The translations under genes and the position numbers were made by a program. Shown here one piece after another: positions 8,525 to 18,235 of a DNA stretch of 47,506 nucleotides (positions are counted from its first letter, which is position 1; every line of letters starts with the position of its first letter). Under the pieces are notes generated by a model. That model did not search any database and had not been told where the DNA came from. It saw nothing but the letters and a program-made list of their open reading frames with translations. The stretch comes from an uncultured Ruminococcus sp. (GTDB taxonomy: Bacteria > Bacillota > Clostridia > Oscillospirales > Ruminococcaceae), in NCBI GenBank assembly GCA_945877315.1, contig CAMCRP010000022.1, positions 1 to 47,506 on the forward strand, read 5' to 3'.

Positions 8525-8992
8525 TTAAGCGTTCTTTGCTTCAAGCTCCAGCAGATATTTCTTGAATTCTGTGCCGAGAGCATAACCCGAAAGAGAACCG
8601 TCCGAAGCCACTACTCTATGACAGGGAATGATAATGGGAATGGGGTTCTTGCCGTTTGCAGTTCCCACAGCCCTGTAAGAACCCGGGCAGCCTGCCATTT
8701 CAGCAGTCTGCTTATAAGTCCTGGTTTCGCCGTAGGGAATGTCCTTGAGAACGTTCCAGACAGAAAGCTGAAAATCTGTACCTTCCAGCTTCAAGGGCAG
8801 ATCAAAGCTCTTTCTCTTTCCCGCAAAATACTCGGAAAGCTGCTTTTTAGCCTCCTTCAGCAGCGGAGTTTCAGCCATAAAAAAGCTGACGATAGGTGCA
8901 CCTGTTTCGATTCCCGAGATCTTGCCGTCCTCCTCGGTAATACTGATAACACCTGCTTCTGTTTTCAGAAGTGCAGTAAATTTCATACTCAT
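8525..8992 (-). CDS. ogt: methylated-DNA--[protein]-cysteine S-methyltransferase
   Basis: A 155-aa suicide DNA-repair protein that takes the methyl group from O6-methylguanine onto its own cysteine. The active site IPCHRVV places the acceptor at Cys124. Upstream are the DNA-binding helix-turn-helix segment TYKQTAEMAGCPGSYRAVG and the FQLSVWNVLKDIPYGET motif of the family. No Ada regulatory domain is attached, so it is the short Ogt/MGMT form. The start is ATG 8992 with AAAGGA 8 bases upstream; an upstream extension of 48 residues has no ribosome site and is AT-rich. Confidence 0.94.
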   Translation of the reverse strand: MSMKFTALLKTEAGVISITEEDGKISGIETGAPIVSFFMAETPLLKEAKKQLSEYFAGKRKSFDLPLKLEGTDFQLSVWNVLKDIPYGETRTYKQTAEMAGCPGSYRAVGTANGKNPIPIIIPCHRVVASDGSLSGYALGTEFKKYLLELEAKNA

Positions 8993-9122
8993 AAAATCAA
9001 TCCTTTCGGATAGTCCGCAAAATACCATGATGCGAACATACATATACAAATTATATTTTACCACACAAATATTGATATTTATACGGGAAAAATTTAACAT
9101 ATATTTATTTTTCACTATTCTC

Positions 9123-9151
9123 TTGACACAGGACAATATTTTCTATAAAAT
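9123..9151 (+). promoter_or_regulatory. promoter of the P-loop kinase/aldo-keto reductase pair
   Basis: TTGACA (9123-9128) and TAAAAT (9146-9151) are spaced by 17 bases and lie about 50 bases before the predicted ACG start. Confidence 0.6.
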
Positions 9152-9202
9152 ATTTTTAGGACAATTATTCGGAAATCCTTATCCGCAAAGGAGTGAACAG
9201 CT

Positions 9203-9676
9203 ACGGTTACAATTCTCATCGGACGAATAGCCTCGGGAAAGACCTACATAGCAAGACGGCTCAAAAAAGACGGTGCTGCCGTTCTGCTGTCCTGCGACAA
9301 GCTTATGCTTACTCTTTTTGATGAATGTCTTGGGGAACATCACAACGAAATGCAGGCGAAATGCTATCGTTATCTTTACGATCTTTCGCTGGATATAAAC
9401 GCTGCGGGCGGTGATGTTATTCTGGATTTTGGTTTCTGGACTAAGGCGCAGCGTCGGGAAGCTGAGGAATTTTTCCGTGCCGCAAACATCAAGCTAAAAC
9501 GCATTTATATAGTATCGGACGATACAGAGCGAAAAAAACGTCTGAAAAAACGTAACGCCGCCGCAGAAAGGCACCCGGGCAGACAATATATCATCTCCCC
9601 CGAAATGCTTGAAGTATTTGACAGCCGTTTTGAGAAGCCCGAAAGCTGGGAATATGATGAACTTTTTATAAATTAA
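9203..9676 (+). CDS. P-loop AAA-type small-molecule kinase, probable ACG start
   Basis: A 157-aa P-loop protein of the AAA_33/zeta-toxin-like kinase class. The N-terminus reads VTILIGRIASGKTYIARRL, a full Walker A loop at residues 7-14. DFGFWTKAQR in the middle and a basic R-x-x-R lid-like region (KKRLKKR, about 113-119) follow. The Walker A stretch has no ATG, GTG or TTG start, because an in-frame TGA stands at 9194-9196. AGGAG (9189-9193) lies 9 bases before ACG at 9203, exactly where a start codon is expected, so a non-standard ACG start or a start-loss mutation is inferred. The first in-frame ATG (9305) would delete the P-loop. The aldo/keto reductase begins 13 bases downstream. The substrate is unknown. 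Confidence 0.7.
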   Translation, partial: TVTILIGRIASGKTYIARRLKKDGAAVLLSCDKLMLTLFDECLGEHHNEMQAKCYRYLYDLSLDINAAGGDVILDFGFWTKAQRREAEEFFRAANIKLKRIYIVSDDTERKKRLKKRNAAAERHPGRQYIISPEMLEVFDSRFEKPESWEYDELFIN

Positions 9677-9689
9677 TTGGAGGACACCT

Positions 9690-10820
9690 ATGAACACAAA
9701 GCTTTTTGCAAAAACAAACAGAAACGTTTCCATACTCGGCCTGGGCTGTATGCGCCTTCCGCAGACAGAGGTTGACGGAAAATGGATAATCGACAGAGAA
9801 AAATCCCTTGAAATGGTAGATGAAGCCTATAACAGCGGCATTAACTACTTTGACACCGCTTATATGTACCACGACGGACAGTCGGAGGACTTTATGGGTG
9901 AAGCTCTCAGCCGTTATCCTCGTAAAAGCTTTATGCTTGCTACCAAGCTGCCCATCTGGATGGCAGATACTCCCGAAGATATGGAGAGAATATTCACGGA
10001 ACAGCTGAAAAAGCTGAAAACCGATTACTTTGACTTTTACCTTCTCCACTCTCTCGGCAGAGGAAATTGGGACAAGTGCAAAAAATTTGGCGCATACGAA
10101 TTTGTAAAACGCAAGCAGGCGGAAGGCAAAATTATCAACGTTGGATTTTCCTTCCACGACTCCCCCGACGTTCTGGAGGAGATCGCATCTGCGGAGGAAT
10201 GGGACTTTGCGCAGATACAGCTAAACTATTTCGACTGGGATTATCAGAATGCAAAGCGTCAGTACGAGATCCTCGAAAGCAAGGGCATTCCCGCCATTAT
10301 TATGGAGCCTGTCAGAGGCGGCGCACTTGCCGATCTGGGTGATGAAGCCAACGCTATTCTCAAAGCTGAAGAGCCAAACAAATCAATTGCATCATGGGCG
10401 ATTAAATTTGCCGCTTCAAAGGAAGGCGTGCTGACCGTTCTCAGCGGTATGTCAAATATGGAGCAGCTTCGTGACAATATTGCCACAACGACCGATTTCA
10501 AAGCACTTACCGACGCCGAAAACGAAATGCTCTTCAAGGCGGCAAAGGTTTACAGCAAAAACCTGGCTGTCCCCTGCACAGGCTGCCGCTACTGTATGGA
10601 CTGCCCCATGGGCGTTGACATTCCCAAAGCATTTGTCAAGTGGAACAACTATGCAAAGAGCCTTGACAAGTGGAATCTCTGCGATGAGTATAATCAGCTT
10701 CGCAAGGACAAATGTGCTCCCGACCAATGCGTTTCATGCGGAAAATGCGCAGAGCATTGCCCTCAGCATATCGACATTCCCGCAAGACTGGCAGAAATGA
10801 CAGCAAAGGTCAACAGCTAA
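9690..10820 (+). CDS. aldo/keto reductase with C-terminal 4Fe-4S domain
   Basis: A 376-aa fusion. The N-terminal TIM-barrel aldo/keto reductase (about 1-280) has the catalytic tetrad Asp55, Tyr60, Lys86 and His120. The C-terminal part has two cysteine clusters, CTGCRYCMDCPMGVDIP and CVSCGKCAEHCPQHIDIP, of the bacterial ferredoxin type. This domain pairing is common in anaerobes, where it is thought to use Fe-S electron transfer; the substrate is not known. GGAGG lies 6 bases before the ATG. It follows the kinase by 13 bases and ends at a strong terminator. Confidence 0.92.
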   Translation: MNTKLFAKTNRNVSILGLGCMRLPQTEVDGKWIIDREKSLEMVDEAYNSGINYFDTAYMYHDGQSEDFMGEALSRYPRKSFMLATKLPIWMADTPEDMERIFTEQLKKLKTDYFDFYLLHSLGRGNWDKCKKFGAYEFVKRKQAEGKIINVGFSFHDSPDVLEEIASAEEWDFAQIQLNYFDWDYQNAKRQYEILESKGIPAIIMEPVRGGALADLGDEANAILKAEEPNKSIASWAIKFAASKEGVLTVLSGMSNMEQLRDNIATTTDFKALTDAENEMLFKAAKVYSKNLAVPCTGCRYCMDCPMGVDIPKAFVKWNNYAKSLDKWNLCDEYNQLRKDKCAPDQCVSCGKCAEHCPQHIDIPARLAEMTAKVNS

Positions 10821-10843
10821 TTGTTACATAATAATCATAATAC

Positions 10844-10880
10844 GCCGTCGGTTCAGCTGCAAAACCGACGGCATTTATTT
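10844..10880 (+). terminator. terminator of the kinase-AKR operon
   Basis: A perfect 10-bp GC-rich stem (10844-10853 with 10863-10872), a 9-base loop and a T-rich tail. Confidence 0.85.
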
Positions 10881-10902
10881 TTCTGATTTTACCTAACAGT
10901 TG

Positions 10903-11367
10903 TTAGATGGATTTCTTTCTCTGCTGTTTGCGTTCGGCAGCTGCGTTATAGTCTGCACGTTCCTGTTCGGTTTCGGGAATTATTCTCGGTACGGGACAGG
11001 GTCTTTCGTCTTTATCAAGTGCAATAAGGATAAAATATGCCGTGTTGATAAGGGAACGTTCCCCGTCAAGGCTTTCCACATAGGCTTCGGTGCGAATCTC
11101 CATGGAAGTTCGTCCCACATATGTCACCCGTGCTCCGATAACTACCGTGTCACCGACATGTGCGGGTGCTTTGAAGCTGATGCTGTCAATGGCGGCAGTG
11201 GTCACTTCCCTGCCTGCGTGGCGTCTGGCGGTTATGGCTGCGGCTAAATCCATCCATTCAAGCAGTCTGCAGCCGAAAAGTCTGCCGTTTCCGTTGGCAT
11301 CCTTGGGCATTACGATGTAGCATTGCTCTGTTGCTGAGTCTGAAACCTTTTTAATTTGTTCGTCCAT
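10903..11367 (-). CDS. acyl-CoA thioesterase, hotdog fold
   Basis: A 154-aa protein of the YciA/BACH-like acyl-CoA hydrolase group. It would split acyl-CoA to free acid and CoA in the cytoplasm. The signature region NGNGRLFGCRLLEWMDLAAAI (about residues 25-45) matches the family, with a Cys where the second Gly of the usual LFGG is found. A conserved central strand region (DSISFKAPAHVGD) follows. The C-terminus is a charged tail. It has its own promoter, divergent from the clpB operon. The specific chain length cannot be told from sequence. Confidence 0.87.
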   Translation of the reverse strand: MDEQIKKVSDSATEQCYIVMPKDANGNGRLFGCRLLEWMDLAAAITARRHAGREVTTAAIDSISFKAPAHVGDTVVIGARVTYVGRTSMEIRTEAYVESLDGERSLINTAYFILIALDKDERPCPVPRIIPETEQERADYNAAAERKQQRKKSI

Positions 11368-11396
11368 ACATTATCCTCACTTTCTTTTACAATAGT

Positions 11397-11425
11397 ATTA
11401 TAACTCATTTTCGAAAGAATTTCAA
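11397..11425 (-). promoter_or_regulatory. promoter of the thioesterase gene
   Basis: On the minus strand, -35 TTGAAA (11420-11425) and -10 TATAAT (11397-11402) are 17 bases apart. It is divergent from the clpB-operon promoter some 40 bases away. Confidence 0.7.
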
Positions 11426-11462
11426 TCAAAATAAATTTTGCAAAGAAAATTATATAAACCTC

Positions 11463-11491
11463 TTGACAAATTATATAAAGCGTGATATAAT
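11463..11491 (+). promoter_or_regulatory. consensus sigma-A promoter of the RHH-clpB operon
   Basis: TTGACA (11463-11468), a 17-base spacer and TATAAT (11486-11491) match the consensus exactly. No CIRCE inverted repeat or CtsR heptad repeat is seen around it, which is unusual for clpB. Confidence 0.88.
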
Positions 11492-11517
11492 CATAATCAC
11501 AAAGGAGGGAAATTCCG

Positions 11518-12156
11518 ATGAATAAAAGTCTTTACAGCCTTATCCTTATGGACGAGGTTGTAAAAGGTATCGACAAGGCGGCGTACAGCCTGAAAACCTC
11601 CCGCTCAGCCTTGATAAACCAAATTCTTGCGGATTATCTGTCCCTCAAAACTCCCGAATATCATACAGGCGAGGTGTTCGGAATTGTGGGCAGACAGCTT
11701 GAAGCGGACAGTGATATTAAAGTCTGCGAAGGCGGTTCGGCAAATATTCTCTCTTTACGCAGCGCACTCAATTACAAGTATAACCCAACTCTGCGCTACA
11801 CCGTCACCCTAACCCCCGATGGTGACAGCATTCTCGGGCGCATGGAAGCAGCTCTCAGAACCCAGAATAAGCTTCTGATAAACAAGGTCAGCGGCTTTTA
11901 CTACATCTGGGCAACTGTTCTCGGAAACGGAGAAAATGACGCTGTTCACAATGAGGGCTATGTTATCGAGGACGCAAAGTATGTGGGAAATTTCCGAATT
12001 TACGGCGATTACAGAAGTATGTCCGAAAGCGATACCGCAGCACTTGTGACAGCCTATGTAAGACATTTTGACGATTCCATCAAAAAATTCTTCGGTCTTC
12101 CCGAAGATGAATGCAGCGAAATACTCCTTAACCTCAATAACGGAAAGGAAGAATAA
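11518..12156 (+). CDS. ribbon-helix-helix-like protein upstream of clpB, function unknown
   Basis: A 212-aa protein not recognised as a named family. Residues 1-45 resemble a CopG/Arc ribbon-helix-helix: a short strand (SLYSLILMDE), then helices around VVKGIDKAAYSL and SRSALINQILADYLS. Residues 80-200 form a separate mixed domain with alternating strands (LRYTVTLTPD, FYYIWATVL, NFRIYGDYR). No membrane segment or signal is present. AAAGGAGGG lies 7 bases before the ATG, and clpB starts 2 bases after the stop, so the two are co-transcribed and probably coupled. A role as operon regulator or ClpB partner is inference only. Confidence 0.7.
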   Translation: MNKSLYSLILMDEVVKGIDKAAYSLKTSRSALINQILADYLSLKTPEYHTGEVFGIVGRQLEADSDIKVCEGGSANILSLRSALNYKYNPTLRYTVTLTPDGDSILGRMEAALRTQNKLLINKVSGFYYIWATVLGNGENDAVHNEGYVIEDAKYVGNFRIYGDYRSMSESDTAALVTAYVRHFDDSIKKFFGLPEDECSEILLNLNNGKEE

Positions 12157-12158
12157 AT

Positions 12159-14771
12159 ATGAATATGCAAAACTTAACAAAGAAATCCATCGAAATTGTG
12201 CAGAACGCTCAGTCTGTTGCTGTGGAATATCAGAATATGAACATTGAGCAGCAGCACATTCTCTATGCAATGATGAAGCAGGACGGCGGACTTATCCCCC
12301 AGCTGCTGACAAAAATGGGCGTTGACATTTCGGACTTTGAAAATGCCGTTGAAGCGTCCCTCTCAAACATTCCCCGTGTAACGGGCAGCGGACGCAAGCC
12401 CGACACAGTTTATGTCACACAGGACGTTGACAGGGCATTGCAGAAGGCAGAGGAAACCGCAAAGCGTATGTCCGACGAGTATATTTCCGTCGAGCACCTC
12501 TTTCTCGGTCTGCTGGAAGCCCCCAACAAGGAGACCGCAAAGCTTTTCAAGAACTTTGCCATTGACAAGGACGGCTTCTTAAAGGCACTTTCTGAGGTCA
12601 GAGGCGGTCAGCGTGTCACCACCGATTCCCCCGAGGAAACCTACGATGCTCTTAAAAAGTACGGTCAGGAGCTTGTCGGTCTGGCAAAGGCAAACAAGCT
12701 TGACCCCGTTATCGGACGTGATACGGAGATAAGAAACGTTATCCGAATTCTGTCCCGTAAAACGAAGAACAATCCTGTTCTTATCGGTGAACCCGGTGTC
12801 GGAAAGACCGCTATTGCCGAGGGACTTGCCCTGAGAATTGTCAGAGGAGATGTTCCCAACAACCTTAAAGACAAGAAGATATTCTCCCTTGATATGGGTG
12901 CCCTGGTTGCAGGCGCAAAGTACAAGGGCGAATTTGAGGAACGTCTGAAAGCCGTTCTGAACGAGCTGAAAAAGGCAAACGGCGAAATTCTCCTCTTTAT
13001 TGATGAAATTCACACTATTGTGGGTGCAGGCAAGGGCGACGGTGCAATGGACGCAGGCAACCTGTTAAAGCCTATGCTTGCAAGAGGAGAGCTTCATTGT
13101 ATCGGCGCAACAACTTTGAATGAGTACCGTCAGTACATCGAAAAGGACAAGGCTCTCGAAAGACGTTTTCAGCCCGTTATGGTTCCCGAGCCCAATGTTG
13201 AGGACACTATCTCCATTTTAAGAGGTCTGAAAGAGCGTTATGAGGTTTTCCACGGCGTAAAAATACAGGATTCTGCACTTATTACCGCCGCTACCCTTTC
13301 CAACCGCTATATTACCGACAGATTTCTCCCCGATAAGGCAATAGACCTTGTGGACGAAGCCTGTGCACTTATCCGCACCGAAATGAACTCTATGCCCACC
13401 GAGCTTGACGAAATTTCCCGAAAGATCATGCGTCACGAGATCGAGGAAACTGCCCTGAAAAAAGAGGACGACAAGCTTTCCAAGGAGCATCTTGAGGAAA
13501 TCCAAAAGGAGCTTGCGGAAATGCGTGCGGAATTTGCCGAGATGAAAGCCCGCTGGGAAAACGAAAAGGCATCTATCGGCAAGGTTCAGAAGCTTCGTGA
13601 GGAAATCGAAAAGATAAACGGCGAAATTGCCGCAGCAGAACGCAATTACGACCTTAACAAGGCTGCCGAGCTGAAATACGGCAAGCTCCCCGCTCTCCAG
13701 AAGGAGCTTGACGAAGCCGAGGACGAGGAGCACAGCGGCAAAAAGCACACCCTTCTCCGTGACAAGGTAACCGAGGAAGAGATCACCCGCATTATCAGCC
13801 GTTGGACAGGCATTCCCGTTGCAAAGCTCATGGAGGGCGAGCGTGAAAAGCTGCTGAATATGGAGAATATCCTCCATAAGCGTGTTATCGGTCAGGATGA
13901 AGCCGTTCTCAAGGTCAGCGAAGCTATTCTCCGTTCAAGAGCGGGAATTCAGGACCCCAACAGACCCATTGGTTCCTTTATGTTCTTAGGTCCTACGGGT
14001 GTCGGAAAAACCGAGCTTGCAAAGGCTCTTGCGGAAGCTCTGTTTGATGACGAAAAGAACATTGTCCGCATTGATATGACGGAATATATGGAGAAATTCT
14101 CCGTAAGCCGTCTGATCGGAGCACCTCCGGGATATGTGGGCTATGAGGAGGGCGGTCAGCTGACAGAAGCCGTTCGCCGCAGACCCTATTCCGTTGTACT
14201 GTTTGACGAGGTTGAAAAGGCTCACCCCGATGTGTTCAACATTCTCTTACAGGTGCTTGATGACGGTCACATTACCGATTCTCAGGGACGCAAGGTGGAT
14301 TTCAAAAACACTATCATTATCCTGACATCAAATCTGGGTTCGTCCGCTATTCTCAACGGCATTACCGAGGACAACACCATTTCCGAAGAAGCCGAAGAAG
14401 AGGTAAACGAGCTTCTCCATCAGCAGTTCCGTCCCGAGTTCCTGAACCGTCTGGACGAGATAGTGCTGTACAAGCCCCTTTCCAAGTCGGACATAGGTCA
14501 GATCGTTGATATTATGCTGGCACATCTCAGCAGCCGTCTGGAGGACAGACAGCTTTCCGTAAACGTTACGGAGGCAGCAAAGAACTACATTATCGACGAG
14601 GGCTACGACCCCGTATTCGGCGCAAGACCGCTTAAAAGATTTATCCAAAGCAAGGTGGAAACGCTTATTGCTCGAAAGATAATTGCCGAGGACATTGAGC
14701 CTTACTCAACTCTTACGGTAGATTTTGTTGACGATGCGCTGACTGTTTCCGTGGCAAAAATCGAAGAATAA
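12159..14771 (+). CDS. clpB: ATP-dependent disaggregase ClpB
   Basis: An 870-aa Hsp100 chaperone that threads aggregated proteins through its hexameric ring with DnaK. The order is: double Clp-N repeat (1-150); AAA1 with Walker A GEPGVGKT at 210-217 and FIDEIHT Walker B; a long charged coiled-coil M-domain (about 410-530); AAA2 with Walker A GPTGVGKT at 611-618, pore loop GYVGYEEGG and Walker [13 protein letters not shown]; and a D2-small C-terminal domain. There is no ClpP-docking IGF/IGL tripeptide in a recognisable loop, consistent with a disaggregase rather than a protease subunit. It is transcribed with the RHH-like gene and ends at a strong terminator. Confidence 0.95.
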   Translation: MNMQNLTKKSIEIVQNAQSVAVEYQNMNIEQQHILYAMMKQDGGLIPQLLTKMGVDISDFENAVEASLSNIPRVTGSGRKPDTVYVTQDVDRALQKAEETAKRMSDEYISVEHLFLGLLEAPNKETAKLFKNFAIDKDGFLKALSEVRGGQRVTTDSPEETYDALKKYGQELVGLAKANKLDPVIGRDTEIRNVIRILSRKTKNNPVLIGEPGVGKTAIAEGLALRIVRGDVPNNLKDKKIFSLDMGALVAGAKYKGEFEERLKAVLNELKKANGEILLFIDEIHTIVGAGKGDGAMDAGNLLKPMLARGELHCIGATTLNEYRQYIEKDKALERRFQPVMVPEPNVEDTISILRGLKERYEVFHGVKIQDSALITAATLSNRYITDRFLPDKAIDLVDEACALIRTEMNSMPTELDEISRKIMRHEIEETALKKEDDKLSKEHLEEIQKELAEMRAEFAEMKARWENEKASIGKVQKLREEIEKINGEIAAAERNYDLNKAAELKYGKLPALQKELDEAEDEEHSGKKHTLLRDKVTEEEITRIISRWTGIPVAKLMEGEREKLLNMENILHKRVIGQDEAVLKVSEAILRSRAGIQDPNRPIGSFMFLGPTGVGKTELAKALAEALFDDEKNIVRIDMTEYMEKFSVSRLIGAPPGYVGYEEGGQLTEAVRRRPYSVVLFDEVEKAHPDVFNILLQVLDDGHITDSQGRKVDFKNTIIILTSNLGSSAILNGITEDNTISEEAEEEVNELLHQQFRPEFLNRLDEIVLYKPLSKSDIGQIVDIMLAHLSSRLEDRQLSVNVTEAAKNYIIDEGYDPVFGARPLKRFIQSKVETLIARKIIAEDIEPYSTLTVDFVDDALTVSVAKIEE

Positions 14772-14791
14772 TTTCCCGGGAAACTCTCGGC

Positions 14792-14826
14792 AAAGGACTG
14801 CTTCATTGTGAGGCAGTCCTTTTTTG
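14792..14826 (+). terminator. terminator of the clpB operon
   Basis: A 10-bp stem (14792-14801 with 14813-14822), an 11-base loop and a T6 run. Confidence 0.9.
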
Positions 14827-14830
14827 CGTC

Positions 14831-14859
14831 TTGACATTTTCATTATGATGATTTATAAT
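14831..14859 (+). promoter_or_regulatory. consensus promoter of the CPBP protease gene
   Basis: TTGACA (14831-14836) and TATAAT (14854-14859) with a 17-base spacer match the consensus and start immediately after the clpB terminator. Confidence 0.85.
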
Positions 14860-14897
14860 AAAATGTAAAGAAAAATTTTGAAAAAGAGGAACGCAAT

Positions 14898-15722
14898 ATG
14901 ACAAAAAGAAGTATTTTAAAGCAGATAATCGTGTTCTTGATACCTTGTTTAGTCATCTCGAATATACTGTGGTATCTCGGCTATTCCGATCAGACCTCTG
15001 ACAACTCTATGATGTTTGTTATGCTTGCAGGATTTTTACCTGCGGCTTTGGCACTGATCATCACAAAGGTAACAAAGGAAGGCTGGAATAATCTCGGCAT
15101 AGCGTTCAACATAAAAAAGGGTTGGAAGATGTATCTTCTTTCAATTATAGGAACAACGGCTATGGCATATCTTGCCGACCCGCTTATGCTGCTGATATTT
15201 TCCGAGGACGTTTCCACCACCTTTACCCTCCCGCAGATAAAGGACGTAGCGTTGGCAATGCTTATCGGAACAGCCTGCCTTATTGAATGTCTGGGCGAGG
15301 AGCTGGGGTGGATAGGCTATCTTTTCCCGAGATTGGAAAGGGTGATGGGCACTATACCCGCCTGTGCTGTTCTCGGAACTATCAGAGCAGTATGGCATAT
15401 CGGGATTCTGTTTTTTATAGAGTACCCTGTTGTTTCGTTTATTGAACTGATGCTGTCGAATATTTTTCTCCAGCTGTTTATGATATATATGTTCAAAAAA
15501 AGCGGGTCGCTTTTCCCCTGTTCGATCTCTCACGGCATATCAAATCTGCTCCCAATCTTCCTGGTGTATGAAAGCAAGTGGTATTATACAAGCGTAGTGC
15601 CCATGGTCATTTCCATGCTGCCTGCACTTATTTTTGCCGCATTGGGTTTTCTGGGATTGAAGCGGAATGGTTTGATAGAAAAGCCTTCGGTCATGCAGTC
15701 GGATAACAGCGACCAGACATAA
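14898..15722 (+). CDS. CPBP family intramembrane glutamic protease
   Basis: A 274-aa protein with about eight hydrophobic segments. The CPBP/ABI (Rce1-like) motif 1 is seen as GEELGWIGYLFPRL (two catalytic-type Glu plus the Arg), motif 2 as the WHIGILFF region, and a late ISHGISN segment provides the further His. Family members cut peptides inside the membrane, or serve in bacteriocin self-immunity and signalling; which applies here cannot be told. AGAGGA lies 8 bases before the ATG. The next membrane-protein gene starts 14 bases downstream. Confidence 0.85.
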   Translation: MTKRSILKQIIVFLIPCLVISNILWYLGYSDQTSDNSMMFVMLAGFLPAALALIITKVTKEGWNNLGIAFNIKKGWKMYLLSIIGTTAMAYLADPLMLLIFSEDVSTTFTLPQIKDVALAMLIGTACLIECLGEELGWIGYLFPRLERVMGTIPACAVLGTIRAVWHIGILFFIEYPVVSFIELMLSNIFLQLFMIYMFKKSGSLFPCSISHGISNLLPIFLVYESKWYYTSVVPMVISMLPALIFAALGFLGLKRNGLIEKPSVMQSDNSDQT

Positions 15723-15736
15723 AAGGAATACACCTT

Positions 15737-16453
15737 ATGTACAAATATTCATACAAGCTGTCCAACAATGCCGACAAAAGCGATTACACCGAGCTTATTG
15801 AAAAGCTGTCGGCGGAATTTCCCGAACTTATCCGACTGACTAAAGATGATGAAAACGCATTCCGGACCGTGTTCGCCACCCCCGAGAACAAATCGGAAAA
15901 GCTATGCCTTACCTTTTACAAAACAGAAAAAAGCATTGAGCTGCTGTCGGAAAACAGGATAAAAAATCTTTCCGACCAAGAACTTCAAACACTTCTAAAT
16001 ATTACACAATGTGAATGTAATACCGACCCTGCGGGAATGAAAAAAATCACCATATTTGCTGTTGAGTTATGCTTTCTTCTGTCGTATATTTTTCTGGGAT
16101 ATTGCAATGCAGCTCTCAGCTTTATTAACAAATCCGACCAACCTTTTGAATATATGCTGCAAAGCTTTATTATGAGCCTGCCCGCCGCAGCCGTATGTTA
16201 TTTTACATATCCTATACTAAAGCGCAGAACAGGTTATAGCAGTATCAAAACCAGATTTATGCAGTTTGGCGGGATTATGGCGTTAATTTTCGCAGCATTT
16301 TCATTTATTACAGCAAATTCTTATATGATCTCAATTATAATGATCCTTTTGCTTGCGTGTTCCGTTCCCATTGCTTGCTTTGCAATTATAACGGCTATTC
16401 TGTTTGAACGAATGATCACATTTATAAAGAAGAAAATCACATACACAAAATAA
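15737..16453 (+). CDS. membrane protein of unknown function
   Basis: A 238-aa protein. Residues 1-95 are soluble and charged, and about four hydrophobic segments follow (near 105-125, 140-160, 175-195 and 200-230), ending in a Lys-rich tail. No family was recognised. AAGGA stands 9 bases before the ATG. It is co-transcribed with the CPBP protease, so a substrate, regulator or immunity partner is conceivable but unproven. Confidence 0.7.
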   Translation: MYKYSYKLSNNADKSDYTELIEKLSAEFPELIRLTKDDENAFRTVFATPENKSEKLCLTFYKTEKSIELLSENRIKNLSDQELQTLLNITQCECNTDPAGMKKITIFAVELCFLLSYIFLGYCNAALSFINKSDQPFEYMLQSFIMSLPAAAVCYFTYPILKRRTGYSSIKTRFMQFGGIMALIFAAFSFITANSYMISIIMILLLACSVPIACFAIITAILFERMITFIKKKITYTK

Positions 16454-16494
16454 AAGCTTCGCAAAGTCCTAAACCAAGACTTTGCGAAGCTTTT
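16452..16494. terminator. bidirectional terminator between convergent genes
   Basis: A perfect 17-bp stem (16452-16468 with 16478-16494) has A-rich and T-rich ends, so it can stop both the plus-strand membrane-protein gene and the minus-strand fhs. Confidence 0.9.
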
Positions 16495-16519
16495 TTCATT
16501 ATTAACGATACATTACATA

Positions 16520-18190
16520 TCAGAAAAGACCGGAAATTTCCCCGTTTTCATCACAGTCAATCTTTAATGCGGCGGGTGCCTTGGGAAGTCCGGGCATAGT
16601 CATAATATCTCCCGTAAGTGCGACCACAAAGCCCGCACCCGCAGACAGCTTGACATCACGGACGGTAATCTTGAAGCCCTCGGGCTTACCCAGCTTGGCG
16701 GGGTCGTCGGACAGCGAATACTGAGTCTTAGCCACGCAAACAGGCGTATCACCATAGCCCAGACGTTCTATCTCGGCAATAGCCTTCTCCGCCTGAGTTG
16801 TGAACACTACTCCGTCAGCACGGTAAATCTCACGAGCAATAGTTTCAAGCTTTTCCTTGATAGGCAGCTTTTCATCGTAAATAGGCTTGAAGTTTGATGG
16901 ATTATTTTCGATGGTTTTGCAAACCTTTTCGGCAAGGTCAGTTCCTCCCTCGCCGCCCTTTGCGAATATTTCCGCAAGGGACACTTCTACTCCCATTTCG
17001 GCACAGAAATCCTTGATTATAGCTATCTCAGCTTCCGTATCGGTATGGAAACGGTTAATAGCAACAACAACGGGCAAACCGAATTTCTGCATATTTTCGA
17101 TATGCGTTTTCAGATTTACAATGCCCTTTTTCAGAGCTTCGGTGTTTTCCGAATTAAGCTCGGGCTTAGGAACACCACCGTTATATTTCAGCGCACGGAT
17201 AGTTGCAACCAGAACAACACAGTCGGGTTTCAGTCCCGCAAAACGGCACTTGATATCGAAGAATTTCTCCGCACCCAGATCCGAACCGAAGCCCGCTTCG
17301 GTAATAGCGTAGTCACCCAGCTTCAAGGCAAGCTTAGTTGCCTGAACGGAGTTGCAGCCGTGAGCAATGTTGGCAAATGGTCCGCCGTGAACGATAGCGG
17401 GATTGTTTTCCAGAGTCTGCACAAGGTTTGGCTTCAAGGCATCTCGCATAAGTGCTGTCATTGCACCTTCCGCACCTAAATCTCTGGCATAAACAGGCTC
17501 ATTGTCCAGATTATAGGCAACGAGAATATTTCCCATACGCTTTTTCAGATCGGAAATGTCGTTTGCAAGGCATAGGATAGCCATTATCTCGGACGCAACG
17601 GTTATCTGGAAACCGTCCTCTCTCGGAAAACCGTTCAGCTTGCCGCCCAAAGCAACGATGACGTTTCGAAGCGCACGGTCATTCATATCAAGGCAACGCT
17701 TGAACATTATGCGGCGCTCGTCGATACGCAGCTCATTTCCCTGATGGATATGATTGTCTATCAGAGCGCAGAGCAGATTGTTTGCGGCGGTGATAGCGTG
17801 CATATCTCCCGTAAAATGAAGGTTAATGTCCTCCATGGGAACGACCTGAGCATATCCGCCGCCCGCAGCACCGCCCTTTATGCCGAAAACGGGTCCCAGG
17901 GACGGTTCACGAAGAGCAAGCACAGCCTTCTTGCCTATCTTGCTCATAGCTTCTTCCAGGCCAACGGAAATTGTGGTCTTTCCCTCACCCGCAGGTGTGG
18001 GGTTGATAGCGGTAACAAGTATCAGCTTGCCGTCGGGACGGTCTGCCAGCTTGCCGTAAAGACCGCTTGCAAGCTTCGCCTTGTAGTGTCCGTAAGGCTC
18101 GGTATCATCTTCGGAAATTCCCAGTTTTGCGGCAATTTCGGTTATCTTCTTCATCTTCGCCTGTTTTGCGATTTCAATATCGGAAAGCAT
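16520..18190 (-). CDS. fhs: formate--tetrahydrofolate ligase
   Basis: A 556-aa enzyme that joins formate to tetrahydrofolate with ATP, giving 10-formyl-THF for purines and one-carbon flow. The P-loop TPAGEGKTT is near residue 66, and the family motifs [37 protein letters not shown] and [13 protein letters not shown] are present. The length is that of the full monomer. AAGGAG lies 7 bases before the ATG. It follows apgM by 45 bases on the same strand and ends at a shared terminator. Confidence 0.96.
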   Translation of the reverse strand: MLSDIEIAKQAKMKKITEIAAKLGISEDDTEPYGHYKAKLASGLYGKLADRPDGKLILVTAINPTPAGEGKTTISVGLEEAMSKIGKKAVLALREPSLGPVFGIKGGAAGGGYAQVVPMEDINLHFTGDMHAITAANNLLCALIDNHIHQGNELRIDERRIMFKRCLDMNDRALRNVIVALGGKLNGFPREDGFQITVASEIMAILCLANDISDLKKRMGNILVAYNLDNEPVYARDLGAEGAMTALMRDALKPNLVQTLENNPAIVHGGPFANIAHGCNSVQATKLALKLGDYAITEAGFGSDLGAEKFFDIKCRFAGLKPDCVVLVATIRALKYNGGVPKPELNSENTEALKKGIVNLKTHIENMQKFGLPVVVAINRFHTDTEAEIAIIKDFCAEMGVEVSLAEIFAKGGEGGTDLAEKVCKTIENNPSNFKPIYDEKLPIKEKLETIAREIYRADGVVFTTQAEKAIAEIERLGYGDTPVCVAKTQYSLSDDPAKLGKPEGFKITVRDVKLSAGAGFVVALTGDIMTMPGLPKAPAALKIDCDENGEISGLF

Positions 18191-18235
18191 AGAAATTCTC
18201 CTTTTTAAATAGGTTACGCAGATTATCGGGAAATA

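Noticed and set aside
11380-11518. Search for CIRCE or CtsR operators before the clpB operon
   Set aside because: No TTAGCACTC-type inverted repeat or GGTCAAA-type tandem heptads are present.
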